A stretch of 64,000 nt of DNA from Gloeophyllum trabeum ATCC 11539 (Eukaryota > Basidiomycota > Agaricomycetes > Gloeophyllales > Gloeophyllaceae), in the NCBI RefSeq assembly GCF_000344685.1, contig NW_006920412.1:802010-866009 (forward strand), written 5' to 3'. The position numbers and the translations under genes are program-made. Shown here piece after piece: positions 43,766 through 58,253 of the stretch; the first letter of the stretch is position 1; every line of letters begins with the position of its first letter. The notes below the pieces were generated by a model. The model was not told the origin of the DNA, ran no database searches, and saw only the letters and a program-made list of their open reading frames with translations.

Positions 43766-45256
43766 TCATTTGCTCTCAACCTCCTCGAAACATGATTTCA
43801 GCTGCCCGGAAAGTCTGTAAGCCTCGACTATTTCCTTGTCCAACTTCGCCCAGTGGCGCAGCTTCCGTATAGGCTTCGGGTCAAGGTCGATGAAAGTGAC
43901 TGGGTCCTGGTAGTCGGAAGGCTCCTGGCCGGAAAAGTCTGCCTGGTTTGTGTTATCTTGGGAGTGGAAAAGGATGGGCCGAACGATGATTGAACAGTCC
44001 TTGAATGTAGCTGAAAGCAGGTAGGACAGGGTGTAATACCGCAGGTCCTCCAATCTGGGATGGTCGTGGTCCATCACCTTCCCGGACGTCAAATATTGGT
44101 CGATAAACGCCGCGTAGTCATCCATTGTTGGATCAGGCTCGGCAGGGAGAGGATTAGATTGCACGTTGCCCTTGGATGTATCGTATCCATCCCAGAGGGA
44201 AGTGAGCCCCTCAATATCAAGAGGATCGAGCGTCCGCTGGAGTCTCGCGAGGATTCCAAGGGACTGGGAGGATAAGAGCACAGCTGCAACCCGTTCAACG
44301 AACGCGTCACGCAACTGGGCACTTTCCAAGCAATGAGGATTGGAAGACGATTCCTTGATGGCACGTCGTAGGGCCTCCATGGACTTTGGCTGTAATGGAA
44401 GTACTTGTTGAATGGTGGAGCTAATACCGCGGATGAGACACGTACATCGTCGGCTGTGAGTGTTTGACCATCTACAAAGATCTTGAGATTATTGATGTGC
44501 CCTGCCTTGCCAATCCATTCGTCCCATAACGCGCATAGGGCGATTTCAACTCGCTCCTTCTTACCAGAATATAAATCAAGCGGGCAAAAGCCTTCTGCCG
44601 AAGCTTCGCCTTTGGTGGACTTCAAGTACGAGTGCATGCAGTATCTGCACGTGCGAGTCTTGTAAGGTTTCGTCTCCGGTGATAGGTGGGCCGCATTTGG
44701 GAGAAAACCCCACTTAGGCTTGAGGAAGGGACAATCATCGTAATATGCACGAATGAAGGCACCTCGCGCTTACTTTAATTTCTATAGACCAGCTGCCGCT
44801 TGCGGTGAGATCCGTAGCGAGTAACGCATTGGACCTGGTAACATCGATTGCGTCCTTTTCTCTTCGGAGTAGAGGACGCCTCCGATGCACTTGATCCGCT
44901 AATTGCGAAAGCCAATCTGGATCGGTCCCGACGAGGGACAAACGAGGGAGGTATCGTCCGGGGATTAAACGTCCGACGATTCTCTCCTGGCATTCGCGCT
45001 GTATGACACTTGCATCAGGCGCTTGAGATACCTCTTCGTCTTCATCATGGCGATGATTAATACGTTCACAGCGTATATTCTTAGCTGGCGCATTGCCCGG
45101 TAAGCTATTCGGCTTTCGGATGTCCGTTTTCCTCAACCGTAGGACCATTCCATTAAACCTCGCGTCCGATGGTCCCCTGTAGCTGAGAACCAATGTAGCG
45201 CCCCCCTCGGATAGGTAGTGCCAGTCATTCGGACTCGTGTCCGATACGGTATGCAT
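43766..45256 (-). CDS. IPK1: Inositol-pentakisphosphate 2-kinase
   Basis: Adds the 2-phosphate to Ins(1,3,4,5,6)P5 to make phytic acid (InsP6), a cofactor for mRNA export; nuclear. Exons on the minus strand: 45256-44774, 44718-44446, 44389-43766 (459 aa if it starts at 45256; an in-frame ATG at 45289 would add 11). Family marks: DTSPNDWHYLSEGGATLVLSY at the amino end (nucleotide-binding lobe), a block containing REKDAIDVTRSNALLATDLT, the signature EIKPKWGFLPN formed across the first intron, the zinc-like TCRYCMHSYLK, then LRYYTLSYLLSATFKDCSII and VTFIDLDPKPIRKLRHW, which carries the conserved metal-binding DLDPKP. Length is typical of fungal IPK1. It diverges from the kinesin gene. Confidence 0.92.
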
Positions 45257-45793
45257 AAGTCCAACAGACATTAAATCTGGGAAGCACAACGTCGCAAGCA
45301 GGAAAGAGCCGGGAATGTCGATATTAATACGGACACAGTCTAAGTGTTCAGATAAGGCGACTCAGGCAAGAACAGGGCCTATCCCTCCTCAGCAGAAGGT
45401 GTCGCTCAAGGCAAGCTCCGACCAGAGGCGATACGGTGCAGACGATGTTTCGACACTAAAAAGTCACATTCGGATTGACAGTTCGCAACAAGTTTGTGAT
45501 TTCGCTTGCTTATGAGCATGTCCGTAGTTTCCTGCGGTTTCACAGGAGTCCAGCTCGGCGAGGCATCACGTTCTACGCACCCAGTTTTCTCCAGACTCAG
45601 AGCAGAGCAGTTTGTAGGCCAGAGGACTTACGACGATCAACGCAGGAACCTCAATAATTCAGCAGGGACGGGCCATAAGGGGAAATTGGACGGAAACACG
45701 AGCCGTAATAGGAAATTGTCGCGGGAGAATCTACTAACATCACAAGGACTCCCTGCCTACCTACCGGCAACACCATCCTCGGCGACGTCGACG
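45257..45793. other. Divergent region between IPK1 and the kinesin gene
   Basis: 537 bp between two start codons. A plus-strand ORF from 45506 overlaps the kinesin start in another frame and has no family features. No clear promoter element was seen. Confidence 0.5.
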
Positions 45794-48700
45794 ATGGCGC
45801 CCTCGAGCGCGACGACAACTTCAATCCAAGTCGGTGAGTTTCCCACTCTGTGCGCTGTAGCGCACTCACTGACATGCGCGATGCGCAGCCGTGCGTATTC
45901 GGCCGACGACCACCCAAGATGCGGCCTCCATTCCCCCTCGTTTCCAGCGCGCTGTCGTTCACCCCATCTCTGAAACGACAGTCGCAGTAGACCCGGTCTC
46001 CGCCCAACCCGCGTCCGCAGGCGGCAATAGTGGATCCTCGAGCTCTTCGACCGCTACCACGAAGAAGCAGACCTTCACTTTCGATCAAGTTCATCCCCCG
46101 GACACGACCCAACATGAGATGTTCACTTCGACAGCGGAACCTCTCATCAATCATTTCTTGGAGGGCTTCAATTGTACTATACTTGCATATGGGCAGACTA
46201 GCAGTGGCAAGACGTTTACTATGACAGGTGTGGATCTGGATGCCGACCCCTCGGACCCAAATAATGGCATGGGCATCATTCCACGAGCTGTCTCCACCAT
46301 ATTCAAGAAGGCTAGAGCGCTAAAGGAGGAGCGCGGTAATTCGTGGAATTATACTATCAAAGGGTCGTTCATCGAAATCTACAACGAAGACCTGTTGGAC
46401 CTCCTAGCTACTGACGATGGCAGTGGCGCTCGCCGCGAAGTCCAGATCCGAGAGGACAAAGGTCATATTATTTGGACAGGATTGAGAGAGGTTGCTGTAA
46501 AGAATGCGCCTGAAGTTATGAAGTAAGCAATTACCCCTCATCACCGTTCTCATTCTTATGACCAGTTCAGCTTGATTCGTCAAGGTGCCTCCATCAGGCG
46601 TACTAACGAAACCGACATGAATGCTCAATCTTCGCGGTCGCATGCCATCTTCTCCCTGACCCTCACGCAGAAGAAATACACTGGGTCTGGTCCTCCACCC
46701 CGCTCATCCTCCCCTCTCCCTGGCACCGGGCGCTCGCCTTCTCGTCTTGCTCGGCCAGGCTCGATGTATGCGCCATCCAATGGCAGAGTCTCCTCACCGA
46801 CTTTTGGTCGACCGGGTACACCTAGCTTTCAGTCCGCAATGGATCGCGGTGGTTTGAGACCGCCGAGTTCTCTCGGCTCACACGCTGATGATGGCGGTGA
46901 ATGGATTACAATCACGTCGAAATTCCACTTTGTGGATCTTGCGGGGTCAGAGCGAGTGCGTCGCTTCTGTGCTTCTCTCATCAGATGATGCTGATCACGA
47001 TGCCTCCTTATAGCTTAAGCGGACTGCAGCCGCGGGCGAGCGTGTCAAGGAAGGTATCTCCATCAACAGTGGTCTGCTGGCTCTAGGCAACGTTATATCC
47101 GCGCTCGGCGATCCTGCAAGGGCCAAGTCGCACACAGCAAGCCATGTACCTTATCGTGATTCGAAACTTACTAGGCTCCTTCAAGACTCATTGGGCGGCA
47201 ATGCGCACACACTCATGATTGCTTGTGTTAGCCCAGCTGAGTGGAACGCGGGTGAAACTATCAATACGCTCAAGTACGCCAACCGAGCTAGGAACATCAA
47301 GAACCGGGTAGCCATCAACGAGAAGGAGGAAGGATGGGACGACGTAGAATGGCTCCAGACGACTGTCACCAGACTCCGAAAGGAATTGAAGGCGATCAAG
47401 GAGAGTGGCGGCAAGAGCGCTGGTGCTCTTTCCGACGACTCTGTGGCCGAGCCTGTTGAAGGCGCCTCAAAGAAAGTGCTCGAGCAGATGGTACAGCTGC
47501 AGAGCAACTACGAGGATCTGCGGGAGAAGTTCACGGACCGAACTGAGGAGTTGACCAGGCTGCGCCGAGAGCTCGCTGAGAAGCAGCGGCAGTCGACCTC
47601 GGGTGCTATGAACGCAACTGCAAGGTATGAAGAGATCGTAGGTCCTGTCATCGAGGAGTACGAGAAGACCATCAGCGCTATGGAGGCCGAACTCAGCCTG
47701 AACAGAGCTGCGCTCAGACATACGAATGATTTGTATGAGGAAAAGGAGGCTGAGCTAGCCGAGGTGACCGAGAAGAACTCCCGGACTGAACTCTACGTTG
47801 AGGAGTTGAAGCTGCGAGTCGCAAAGCTGACAGAGCGCGAAGCATCCACCGAGGTTTGTTCTTAAATGTTTTGGACTTCCGTGATCTCACAAGCTTTCCA
47901 GGCTTATGTCCGGGATTTGGAGGATAAGATCAAGCAATACGATGAAACCACTGTTAGTTCGAGCGAGTCTATGACGGACCTCAAGAAGGAGATAACAAGA
48001 TATAAGGATGCCGAGTCTCACGCGTCCCAATATATCGCCGATCTCGAAGCTCGCCTTGCTAAATCCGACGAGTCCATCCAGGAACTCCGGCGTACAGTCG
48101 ATAAACTTGAGACGGAATGCGAGCGCCGTAGAAAGGAGGTGGAAGTTCTGCAATCTCGTCTGGACGGCCTGCAGAACGATGGGCAGGCATGGAAGGTTGA
48201 CCTTGAGGAACGAGAGAAGCGAGTGAAGGAGCTGGAGGTGAAGATGCAGGAATGGGAGGCTAAGAAGAAAGAGGCCGGCGAAGAGAGAGCTCGTCTCGGC
48301 AACATGGTGGATGAGGTCGCTCGTGCTCGCAAGAGCTTGCAGTTGGACGGCGCCGCGGGCGCTGCCGCTGTAACCACTAACGGCGTCAACCACGACGAAG
48401 AGGGATCCGTGGAGGACGAACTTGCAGCACTCCAGAAGACGCACGCGCAGACATTGGAGGATCTTTCCTCGGTCACGGCCAAATATCGGGATGCGCTGCG
48501 CGAGATCTCTGATTTGGCCGCCCAGATTCAGGAAGCGAAGCTTAGCAACGCAGCCACCTCTGATCTGCCCGAGAGGAGCACGGATATCCCACCATTCCGG
48601 CGACGGGTGATAGGCTCCAGATCCAGAGAAGGAAGCGAAGGTCAGTATAGTCCCGCTACCGGCAAACGTTTTTTATTCCGCCACGCGGCCTCGTCGGAGT

Positions 48701-51700
48701 CGCTTCACTCGAGGTACGTACGCTCAATAACCTGTGTTGATGACAACTATGTTGACATGACTACCACGTAGGTCGCTCTCACAATCCTTGTCACAGTCGC
48801 AGTCGCTCTCGCAGGAGCTTTCCTTGGCCCGATCTCGCAAAGCTTCGATCTCAAGTCACGGCAGTAGTAACTCCCAGTCGTCCACTCATTCCCGACCTAA
48901 CCTTTCTCTCTCTCTTCCTATTAACGGTGTACCTGATCCGAATGGTGGGGAGAGGAGCGTTTCGAGCCTAGAGAAAGAGATCATGAGGTTGCAGGAAGTC
49001 CTGAAGGAACGGGAGGCGGAGATAGCTGCACTGGAGGGAACACTGCAAATAAAGGATCGTAAAGTGTCGCAAGATGACATCGTCCCTGAAGCTCAAACGA
49101 ATGGCAATCCTGACCTCTCGCCGAAGACCATGCACAATTTCAATGCCATCCGACGAAGCTTCCAAAACGGGCACGCGGAGCACGAGAGGTCTGATTCAAT
49201 GTCAGCCTCCGACGCTGACGAGTCACTCGAGAGATTGAACGAGCTCATGCGGTTAGTTCCTTCCCACTTCACCTAGGGCTACCCGTGACTCTTCCTTGCA
49301 GGTCCATGGCGCAAAAAGAGTCTCAGCATCGCGAAACGGTCGAGAAACTCAATTCAGAATTGATTCAGGTCCGCCGGCAATGCGATGAGCTGACCACCCT
49401 GTCTCGTGATCAGGTGTGTACACAGTCTTTCTCAAAGCATGCGGTTATCTTGATACCAACGAATGTGCTAGGCACATAACATGTCTACCGAATTGGCTGC
49501 GCTGAACGAAAAACACGATCAAAATATGTTGCTTCTTGAGCACGCGCACCAACGTGAAGCCGAACTCGAGCAGGAACTGAAGCAAGCTGAAAGTGACCAT
49601 CAAACTGCGGTGGAGCAGTTGCGATCCGAGCACGAACAGGCCTTACAAGCCAAACAGGCCGAACTCGACGCTATCCTTTCGCGTCTCCAAGGAGAGCACG
49701 AAGCTTCTCTTGAGGCCCTTCGACAGCAGTTAGCGCAGGTATCTGCTTCGCTTGAGAAGGCCAGGGATGAACACACTCAGGCCTTTGGGAACTTACGTGC
49801 CGAACACGAGGAAGAACTGGCGAGACGAATCGAAGAAGCCAATCAGATCCTTCTACGTGCCCAACAGGATCACGAGTCTGCCCTGGCCAAGGTCGCCGCT
49901 GCACAAGAGGAGGCGCTCAAGAAGAAGGACGAGGAAATCGCCGCTACCTTGGCTCGTACCGAGGAGGAATACTATAATGCCTTAACGAAGCTGCGTGCCG
50001 ACCATGCGCAGGCCTTAGAGAAGCAGGCGTCAGAGTCATCGACGGCATTGGAGCGGTTACGAGACGAGCACGCCTCTGAGCTCAGGCAGTTGGAGATCAA
50101 GTACCGTGGCAGTATCTCTGAATCGCAGTCGTCCTTGGATACTGCCATGGCCGACCTCAAGCAGGAGCTGACAGACCTCAGCAACAAGAAGGAAGCGGCA
50201 TTCGGCGAGCAGCTGGTCAAACTTCAAGAGGAGCAAGCTGCTGCGTTGCGGGCAAAGGAGGATGAACACAATGCTGCCCTGCAGAAGTTGCGATCAGAGC
50301 ACTCAGCTGCCCTGGAGGACATGGTCCGTCGTCTCGAGAGTGAAACTGGGATTCTACAGAAACAGCTCGAGGACAGCCAGCACGAGTCTCAAGCTTTCGT
50401 GGCCCAGGCCCGCGAGGAACTCGAGACTGCGTTGGCAAACCTCAAGGAACAACAGACTACAGTCTTGCGGGACGTTGAGCAGCGACACGAGGCCGAGATA
50501 GCTGAGATAAAGGCTGCCCATGAAGCTGCTCTTGCGGATGCCAAGCTGTCAGCGGAGGAAGAACGCTCGGCCTTGTTGGCTGCCCATGCTCAGGAAATGG
50601 CCAAGATCAACTCCGAGCATCAGGCTGCCATCGCCGAACTCCAAGCTAATCTGGTAGCTGCACAGGATCGGCATGAACAGGCTCTGGAAGATGCTCGATC
50701 GCAGAGCGCCCGTCTTCTTGATGAGGAAAAGACTAAACTCCAAGATATGCTTCGTGCAGCAGAAGAGAAGCACGCTCAGGAACGTGAGACTTCGCGAAAG
50801 GATCATGAGTTGCTATTGGAGGAGCTCGCATCCTACAAGGCGGCGAGCGATGAGTACAATTTGGCTCGCGAAGATGCGCGGAGGATGCACGAAGATGTTG
50901 TGAGCAAGAAGGACAAGGAGATCAGCCGTATGAACGGTCTTCTTTCCGAGAGTCACAACGAGCAGGAGCGGCTCAAGTCTGAACTCGAGAAGCTCAAGAG
51001 TGATCTCCAGGCCAGTCGCAGCCAACAGTCGAAGCTCGAGAAGGAGGCATCGAAACGAAAGTCTCTGGCCGAGGAGCTGGAGAGGCATCGATCAGAGTTA
51101 GCAGAAACTCAAGAGACCCTGCAGCGTACTCGTGACGAACGAGACCAACTGTTGGCGGAGAAAACCCGGCAGGACTCTGTTGTCAAAGATCTGCAGGCCC
51201 AATTGGCTCAGAATGCTCCTGCTCCCGAAACACTTGCCCGCCCTACCATCCCCGAACGGTCGTTGTCTTACGCTCGTGCCAATGGTCTTCCTCCACCTAA
51301 ACTTCCTCCCTCGACGCCGCCTCCCTCTGTCCCTCCCCCCCCTCCTCCAGTTGGAAAGTCTGTATCCAACGCAAGTGACTCGGGCTTAGCTGTATCCTCC
51401 CAGTCCAGCGCGATCACTACTGCTTCCTCCCGAGAGTCTGCTCCTGAGTCGCCGAATACCTCCGTGGCGCATTCCAGTCTTGATGTCAACCTTGTTGCCA
51501 AAATTGAGGAACAGTCGAAGCAGATTGAAGAGCAGGAAGCCATGATCAAGACGCTGAACAAGCAGCTCTCGCACTGCGAGAGCGACCTGCAAGCTCACAT
51601 GGACTTGGTCAGCCGTCTTGAGACATCCCTGGGCGACTCGGAGAAGAATCGTGAGTGTTTTATCATCATCATCAGCTATCTAATTTCTAATCGTGTCACA

Positions 51701-51958
51701 GTCCGTAAAGCGCGCATGCATGCAACGGAGCTTGCACGGGAGCGAGACACTCTGAACACCCGGATCGATGGCCTTCAGAGGGAACTGTCTGAGACAAAGC
51801 GGGAGGTTGTCAACGTGCGACGCTCGATCGTTGAAGAGAAGCAGTCTCTCGAAAGCCGATTGGACGAAGAGCGCAGGGCCAAGGAACGGGCCCGCGCACA
51901 ACTCGACAGTCGGATGGAGGAGCTTCAGAAACGGAAGTCGAAGTTCGCCTGCTTATAA
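45794..51958 (+). CDS. Kinesin-4-type motor with long coiled coil
   Basis: Plus-end-directed microtubule motor, closest by motor sequence and architecture to the KIF4/KIF21 (kinesin-4) group; spindle midzone or microtubule-length control is the known role of the family. Nine exons: 45794-45833, 45889-46522, 46571-46955, 47014-47853, 47902-48713, 48772-49251, 49302-49413, 49472-51650, 51702-51958 (1912 aa). Motor at about residues 10-440: P-loop GQTSSGKT, switch [12 protein letters not shown], switch II DLAGSER, neck [21 protein letters not shown] Ser/Pro-rich insertion ([13 protein letters not shown] onward) precedes switch II. Next comes an almost continuous heptad-rich Glu/Ala/Gln coiled coil to about residue 1550, broken by Ser-rich segments, a proline run ([15 protein letters not shown]), and a last coiled coil. 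No carboxy-terminal Cys-rich DNA-binding motif was seen. The final intron (51651-51701, 51 nt) is in frame without a stop. Confidence 0.92.
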
Positions 51959-52501
51959 TCCTACGCCCGCCTCAGGTCGCCGCCCAGCGTTCCGGATCTC
52001 CTTCCCTCCTCTCCGCATTGCCACACACCGCGGTCTTGCTTACGTTTATTGTTCCTGTTTCATATTTACATGCCCGCCTGTCGTCGGCCCAGTCTCTCGT
52101 TCAGCCTGTCTTGTTGGAAGTATAGCGGTTACATTATTTGGATACCCACTCTCATTTACCCCTATGATTGCCTTATCTCTAGTTCCCCCATGTTTTACTA
52201 CGTACTACGGCCTCCATGCTACATAATAGACGGAATACATCGCAGACAGCTGCAACAGTTACGGACTGCTGGTTGAATCTTTCGGCGTCGCTCACTAAGG
52301 AGTGATGCCAGTATGACGAGAAGGCGGAGCAGGAGTGGGGGAAAGCTCGGCTAATTCCCCGGACTGCTCACTCGGACCGGAGTAGACTACTGCAGCCCAG
52401 ACCTTCGGATCTCCCCAGCTTGACCTCATAAGTCTGTTTGAACTGGGCTTAAATTTGGTCTACAAAATTACGCCCGCGACAGTTCTCACCTATCATCTCC
52501 C
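51959..52501. other. Intergenic region between the kinesin and dehydrogenase genes
   Basis: 543 bp on which both neighbours read the same way. It is pyrimidine-rich in the first half, consistent with a 3' untranslated end. No gene was seen. Confidence 0.55.
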
Positions 52502-54071
<1,570 letters not shown>

Positions 54072-54565
54072 ACGGGTCGAGTTTGAATCATCTTCAATGT
54101 AAATTTGCATAATGGCGCGTCATAGAAGTATCCTATTATCTCACTATGGAACTGGGGCTACACGTTTGGGACTACACAAGCGGACAGACACTAATACCCG
54201 GTTGCTGCGGTCTTCTTGATGTAGTAGAGTACGATGTTCCTACTACATACCCGTCCAATAATTATTTGTAGATTGTCAGTGCTCCACATTGCCCGCAGGT
54301 CCACACGAACGGAAGCAAACTGTCTCAGTTGGTGGAGCTGTATGATTCTGTTCTCGAGAGCCGGCGGGAGAAACAAGAGAAAGCCGGCGGTAAAGAGTGG
54401 TACAGGGCTGGTAGATGTCATTCCTTTTCGAGCTCACATATCCACTCCACTTGTGGCACTGCTTCCGTGCGTCCACAACTGGACTGACAGAATGCGAGCG
54501 CTCAGCGAGCTTTCGTGGGTGTACCTGCACTCCCTCAGGCCGGACCATCCACCAGCGTCCCCACA
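54072..54565. other. Region upstream of WC-2, probably holding unmodelled 5' exons
   Basis: A plus-strand stretch from about 54298, directly after a CCCGCAG acceptor-like site, reads VHTNGSKLSQLVELYDSV, then a charged LESRREKQEKAGGKEWYRAG, before a possible GTAGAT donor at 54412. It looks coding and could be an upstream exon of WC-2 (phase 1 to an acceptor near 54586) or part of another short gene. No start codon could be assigned. Confidence 0.35.
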
Positions 54566-55869
54566 ATGTCCAGTACTGCCATTGCAGGCCCGTCAGCGAC
54601 GCAGCTAGGCAACACAGGGAGCCAGAAGCAAGCGTTCGAATTTACGAGGCGGAAACGCTGGGCCGACTTGCTCATCACGGAGCTCTCGGATGCAGTAATC
54701 TTGATTCTCTCGCCGGCTTGTAAAATCTGGTTCTGCGGAAACGCTGTCTCGGAGTTGCTCGGGTGGAGAGATGAGGAACTGATAGACCAGGATTTCACGG
54801 ATGTTATGAATGGTGCGAGTCATTTCAATGCGACCACGGCCCTTAAGCTGACTAGTTCACTATGCAGGAGACGACCAGATAAAGTTCCTGAACGCGTTCA
54901 GTGATTCATGCCGGACCAGGACAGAGCTGCTGTGCTACGTCCGTTTGAAGTGCAAGAATGAGTTCTCACAGGACGCGCGGGACTACAGCACCAGCCCCAA
55001 GGAGGTTCTGTTCGAATTTAAGGGCTATCCCCACTTCGTCCAGGACGAGATGGAATGCAAGTGCTTCTTCGCGATGGCGAGACCATATCCCAGTCGCAAC
55101 ACGGCCATGTAAGGGTTATGACACTTATGCATGCTGCCGTATGTGGAGCTGATTGTGCAGGCTCAATACATTTCTTGAATTGAAAGTGGAGAACGAGCGC
55201 CTCCATCAGCGGCTCAACGAGCTTCAACAACACGTAGCACAGAAAGCCGTCATTTCCGCAGGCGGTCAATTACCGTCAGACCACACGGGAGGTTATCCGG
55301 GATACAGCAACCCCATGCCCATGCCGCTTTCGATGCCTATGACGTTGAACCCACCAGTGCCCGAGAGTTACTATCGCTCAGCCGGGAACAGCGCTTCCTA
55401 CGAGAGCGGCAGTATGCCTAATAACTACGAGATGGGTATCGGTACGGGGTATCGAGCAGCTAGTTATGCTGGTAATCGCGGGTTGGACGCCGTGCTAGAA
55501 GACGATACGGATGAGGTTTCGCGAAGGAAGAAGGTACAATGGCACTGAGGCCTTTGTACGATCTCAGCGTTCACTAATCTCCGCTCTTCGCAGCTCAAGA
55601 AGAATCATCTCGGTGATCAGCACGTTTGTGTTACTTGCGGGCGGACAGATTCGCCGGAATGGCGGAAGGTATGCGTCCTTCTATGCCTAGCTTCCCCGCA
55701 GATGTTTAACTGATAACGTGGACAGGGGCCCCAAGGACCGAAGACACTCTGTAATGCGTGCGGCCTACGCTGGGCAAAGCAACAGCGCAAGTTCGATGCG
55801 GATCTTGCGGAAAACAGTGGCGATCCGACGTTGGGCGTGGGTTCTTCAGGACAGGTACAGTCGTACTGA
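54566..55869 (+). CDS. wc-2: White collar-2: PAS and GATA zinc-finger light-response factor
   Basis: Partner of the blue-light photoreceptor WC-1 in the white-collar transcription complex (Dst2 in Coprinopsis); nuclear. Core exons: 54566-54812, 54868-55108, 55161-55533, 55594-55668, 55726-55869 (359 aa from this ATG). PAS domain at about residues 25-155: [40 protein letters not shown], then [32 protein letters not shown] and [17 protein letters not shown] short coiled coil ([20 protein letters not shown]) leads to a Gly/Pro/Met/Tyr-rich linker and the GATA finger: CVTC in exon 4 and [14 protein letters not shown] in exon 5, an intron splitting the finger after WRK. The frame is open upstream of this ATG, and a longer amino end through a 5' exon near 54298-54412 is possible. 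Confidence 0.9.
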
Positions 55870-56159
55870 TTCGGCATATGTTTTCATTTTTTTCTTGTCG
55901 TCGACCATTGTTATATGGGCATGTCGGCGAGCGAGCACACATTGGCCATGCTGCCGCTCTTACAGGCTACTGCATGCAGATATAAAGGTTGTCCATGCTA
56001 TAACTGCAATATACCTATCATAGTATTTCTTAAAGTCGTGGGAACCTTGGTGTTATGGGTCCAATCACATTTCAAGTCACTTGTAACTACTCCTCCGACT
56101 GCATACCATTATACGCAGTAGTAGACTGCTAGTCCTCTGCGTGAATCGTACAGCTCACA

Positions 56160-57644
56160 ATGTCTGCCCCGGAAATCCATTCCCTTTCGGCCACCCCGAT
56201 AACGTCTCATTCATTCAATGGTGATCGCTCTCGTCAGTGAAGTCCTTTCCCCATCCTTGTCGCCATATTGAGTCATGCACAGAGGTTGCTGTGAGCTTGA
56301 ACTCGAACGATGTTACGATATACTCGCGCCAGGGAAAGGATTGGAATGTTACGGAGACCCTGTCTGAAGTGCGCAACGTGACATATATGTTTCGAGCGAT
56401 CTACCTTACATCCCCGCCTACAGCACGATAAGCTGATCACCTCCATCGACTGGGCCCCCAACTCCAATCGCATCGTGACTGCATCCCAAGACCGGAACGC
56501 CTATGTCTGGCAAGAGACTCCGGACCCACAGACGGGGAAGCTGGTCTGGAAGCCCACGCTGGTGTTGCTGCGCATCAACCGTGCGGCGACCTTTGTGAGA
56601 TGGAGCCCAAATGAGGATAAGTTCGCTGTCGCTACAGGTGCTCGGTCGGTACCACACGGTTCTTTCGCTCTCTCTGGACGGTAACTGATACGACGCGTAG
56701 CGCCATTGCGGTCTGCTCCTACGATTCCGAGAACAACTGGTGGGTGTCGAGGCACCTGAAGAAGCCCATCAGATCCACTGTGCTATCGCTGGATTGGCAT
56801 CCTAACAATGTGCTGCTGGCAGCCGGAAGCGCTGACATGAAGGCTCGGGTCTTCTCAGCTTATATTAAGGATGTCGATTCGAGGTGATTTAGTCGTCACG
56901 GTAGTAATAGTCCCATAATTGACATGTCATTGGTCGTAGGCCCCCTCCGTCTGTTTGGGGTGAGAGGCTCCCTTTCAATACTGTTTGCGGGGAATACGGC
57001 AGTCCTTCCGGTGGCTGGGTACATGCTGTTGGTTTTTCGCCGTCCGGAGATGTTCTCGCCTTTGCCAGTGAGTTTCCGCTATTACAACTTCTACGGAGGC
57101 ACACGCTCAAGCGATGCAATCAGGCCATGACAGTACCATCTCGATCGTTTATCCCAGCGGACCGGTCATTTACACGATCAAGCTGAACTCCTTGCCCTAC
57201 GTAACATTGTCGTGGACTTCCGAAGACTCCCTGATTGCAGCGGGACATGACTGCCAACCTATAGTGTTTTCTGGTAGCGCTGGGGGATGGCACCTGGTCG
57301 GAACCTTGGACGATACGAGCGCTGCTAAGCAGAGCGGTGGAACTCGCGGTTTTGGGGTAGCGGGTTCGCAAGTCGGCCGCCTGAATAGTGCTGCGTTCCA
57401 TACCTTCCGCCAGGCGGACAGCCGAGGAACTTCGTCCCCTACGTCCGCTGCCGGGTCTGGTTCCACTGATACCGAGCTGCTGACCGTGCACCAGAATACC
57501 ATCACCAGCATCAGGCCCTTCTCGGGCACCGCGGATCGGGTTGCCCAGGTGAGCACCACGGGTGTCGATGGGAGATTGGTCATCTGGGACGTCAATAATG
57601 TGACGGAGCTGACTGGGAAGATGGGAGCTTTGAGACTTCACTGA
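56160..57644 (+). CDS. ARC40: Arp2/3 complex subunit 1 (ARPC1/Arc40)
   Basis: WD40 beta-propeller subunit of the actin-nucleating Arp2/3 complex; cortical actin patches. Six exons: 56160-56232, 56283-56368, 56424-56644, 56701-56883, 56940-57067, 57124-57644 (403 aa). Repeats show the ARPC1 pattern: [108 protein letters not shown] and [20 protein letters not shown]. The insert after the last of these is Gly/Ser-rich, and the carboxy end carries the final repeat [13 protein letters not shown]. The third donor was placed at GTCGGT (56645) because only this restores ATGARAIAVC. Length is slightly above the usual 370-385 aa. It converges on DAD3. Confidence 0.94.
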
Positions 57645-57754
57645 GGCGGGTGTGGATCATATGAATAATACTGCCTAGTAACGACCCGGAATAAGAATGT
57701 CTTACAATAATGCGTGACGACTACATATGTGATTGATGGTCGGTCAGAGCTTGC

Positions 57755-58253
57755 TTATGGTTGTGCCGTAATGTCTCCGGCAGAGGCGAATGATTCCGAC
57801 GCTTCTTCCGCTGTTGTCATTTCGTTGATGACGCCCCATGCGGACACTTTGAACTGTAGAGCGACGAGCGTCAGTTTGGAAGATTGCATAGATGCTTGGT
57901 AAAACCAAAGCAGCCTACAAGCGTCATCACGAGGCCCATCTTCCTCTCTAACACTCTCAGGCGTTCCAGGACGTCTTGGTCGGGTCCCTCGCTCAGTTGT
58001 CGCGTACGTATGACGAGCTATCAGAGATCAGTCAGTCTGAGCCATCAAGAGTTTTTGATCTTCCACAGAACAAGCCCTCCAGCAAGCGGTAGCACGACGA
58101 ATCAAGGATTGTAGATTCATGACTACTTACATCTTTGATATTCTGATTCAGTTTGGCGTATTCCCATAAGACGTCAGCTTCCAGCTGGGTCAGGTTGGGG
58201 TGATTCTCATAAGGATTGGCCTCAAATATCTCGGAAGCCGTTGATGTCGACAT
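57755..58253 (-). CDS. DAD3: DASH/Dam1 kinetochore complex subunit Dad3
   Basis: Fungal-specific microtubule-coupling ring component at outer kinetochores. Three exons on the minus strand: 58253-58131, 58017-57919, 57853-57755 (106 aa). Family sequence: NPYENHPNLTQLEADVLWEY, AKLNQNIKDLVIRTRQLSEG, LERLRVLERKMGLVMTLFKV, ending with SAWGVINEM and an acidic tail. The small size and helix pattern match Dad3. All three exon joins are phase 0. It would be missed by single-ORF searches because the longest exon encodes only 41 codons. Confidence 0.9.
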
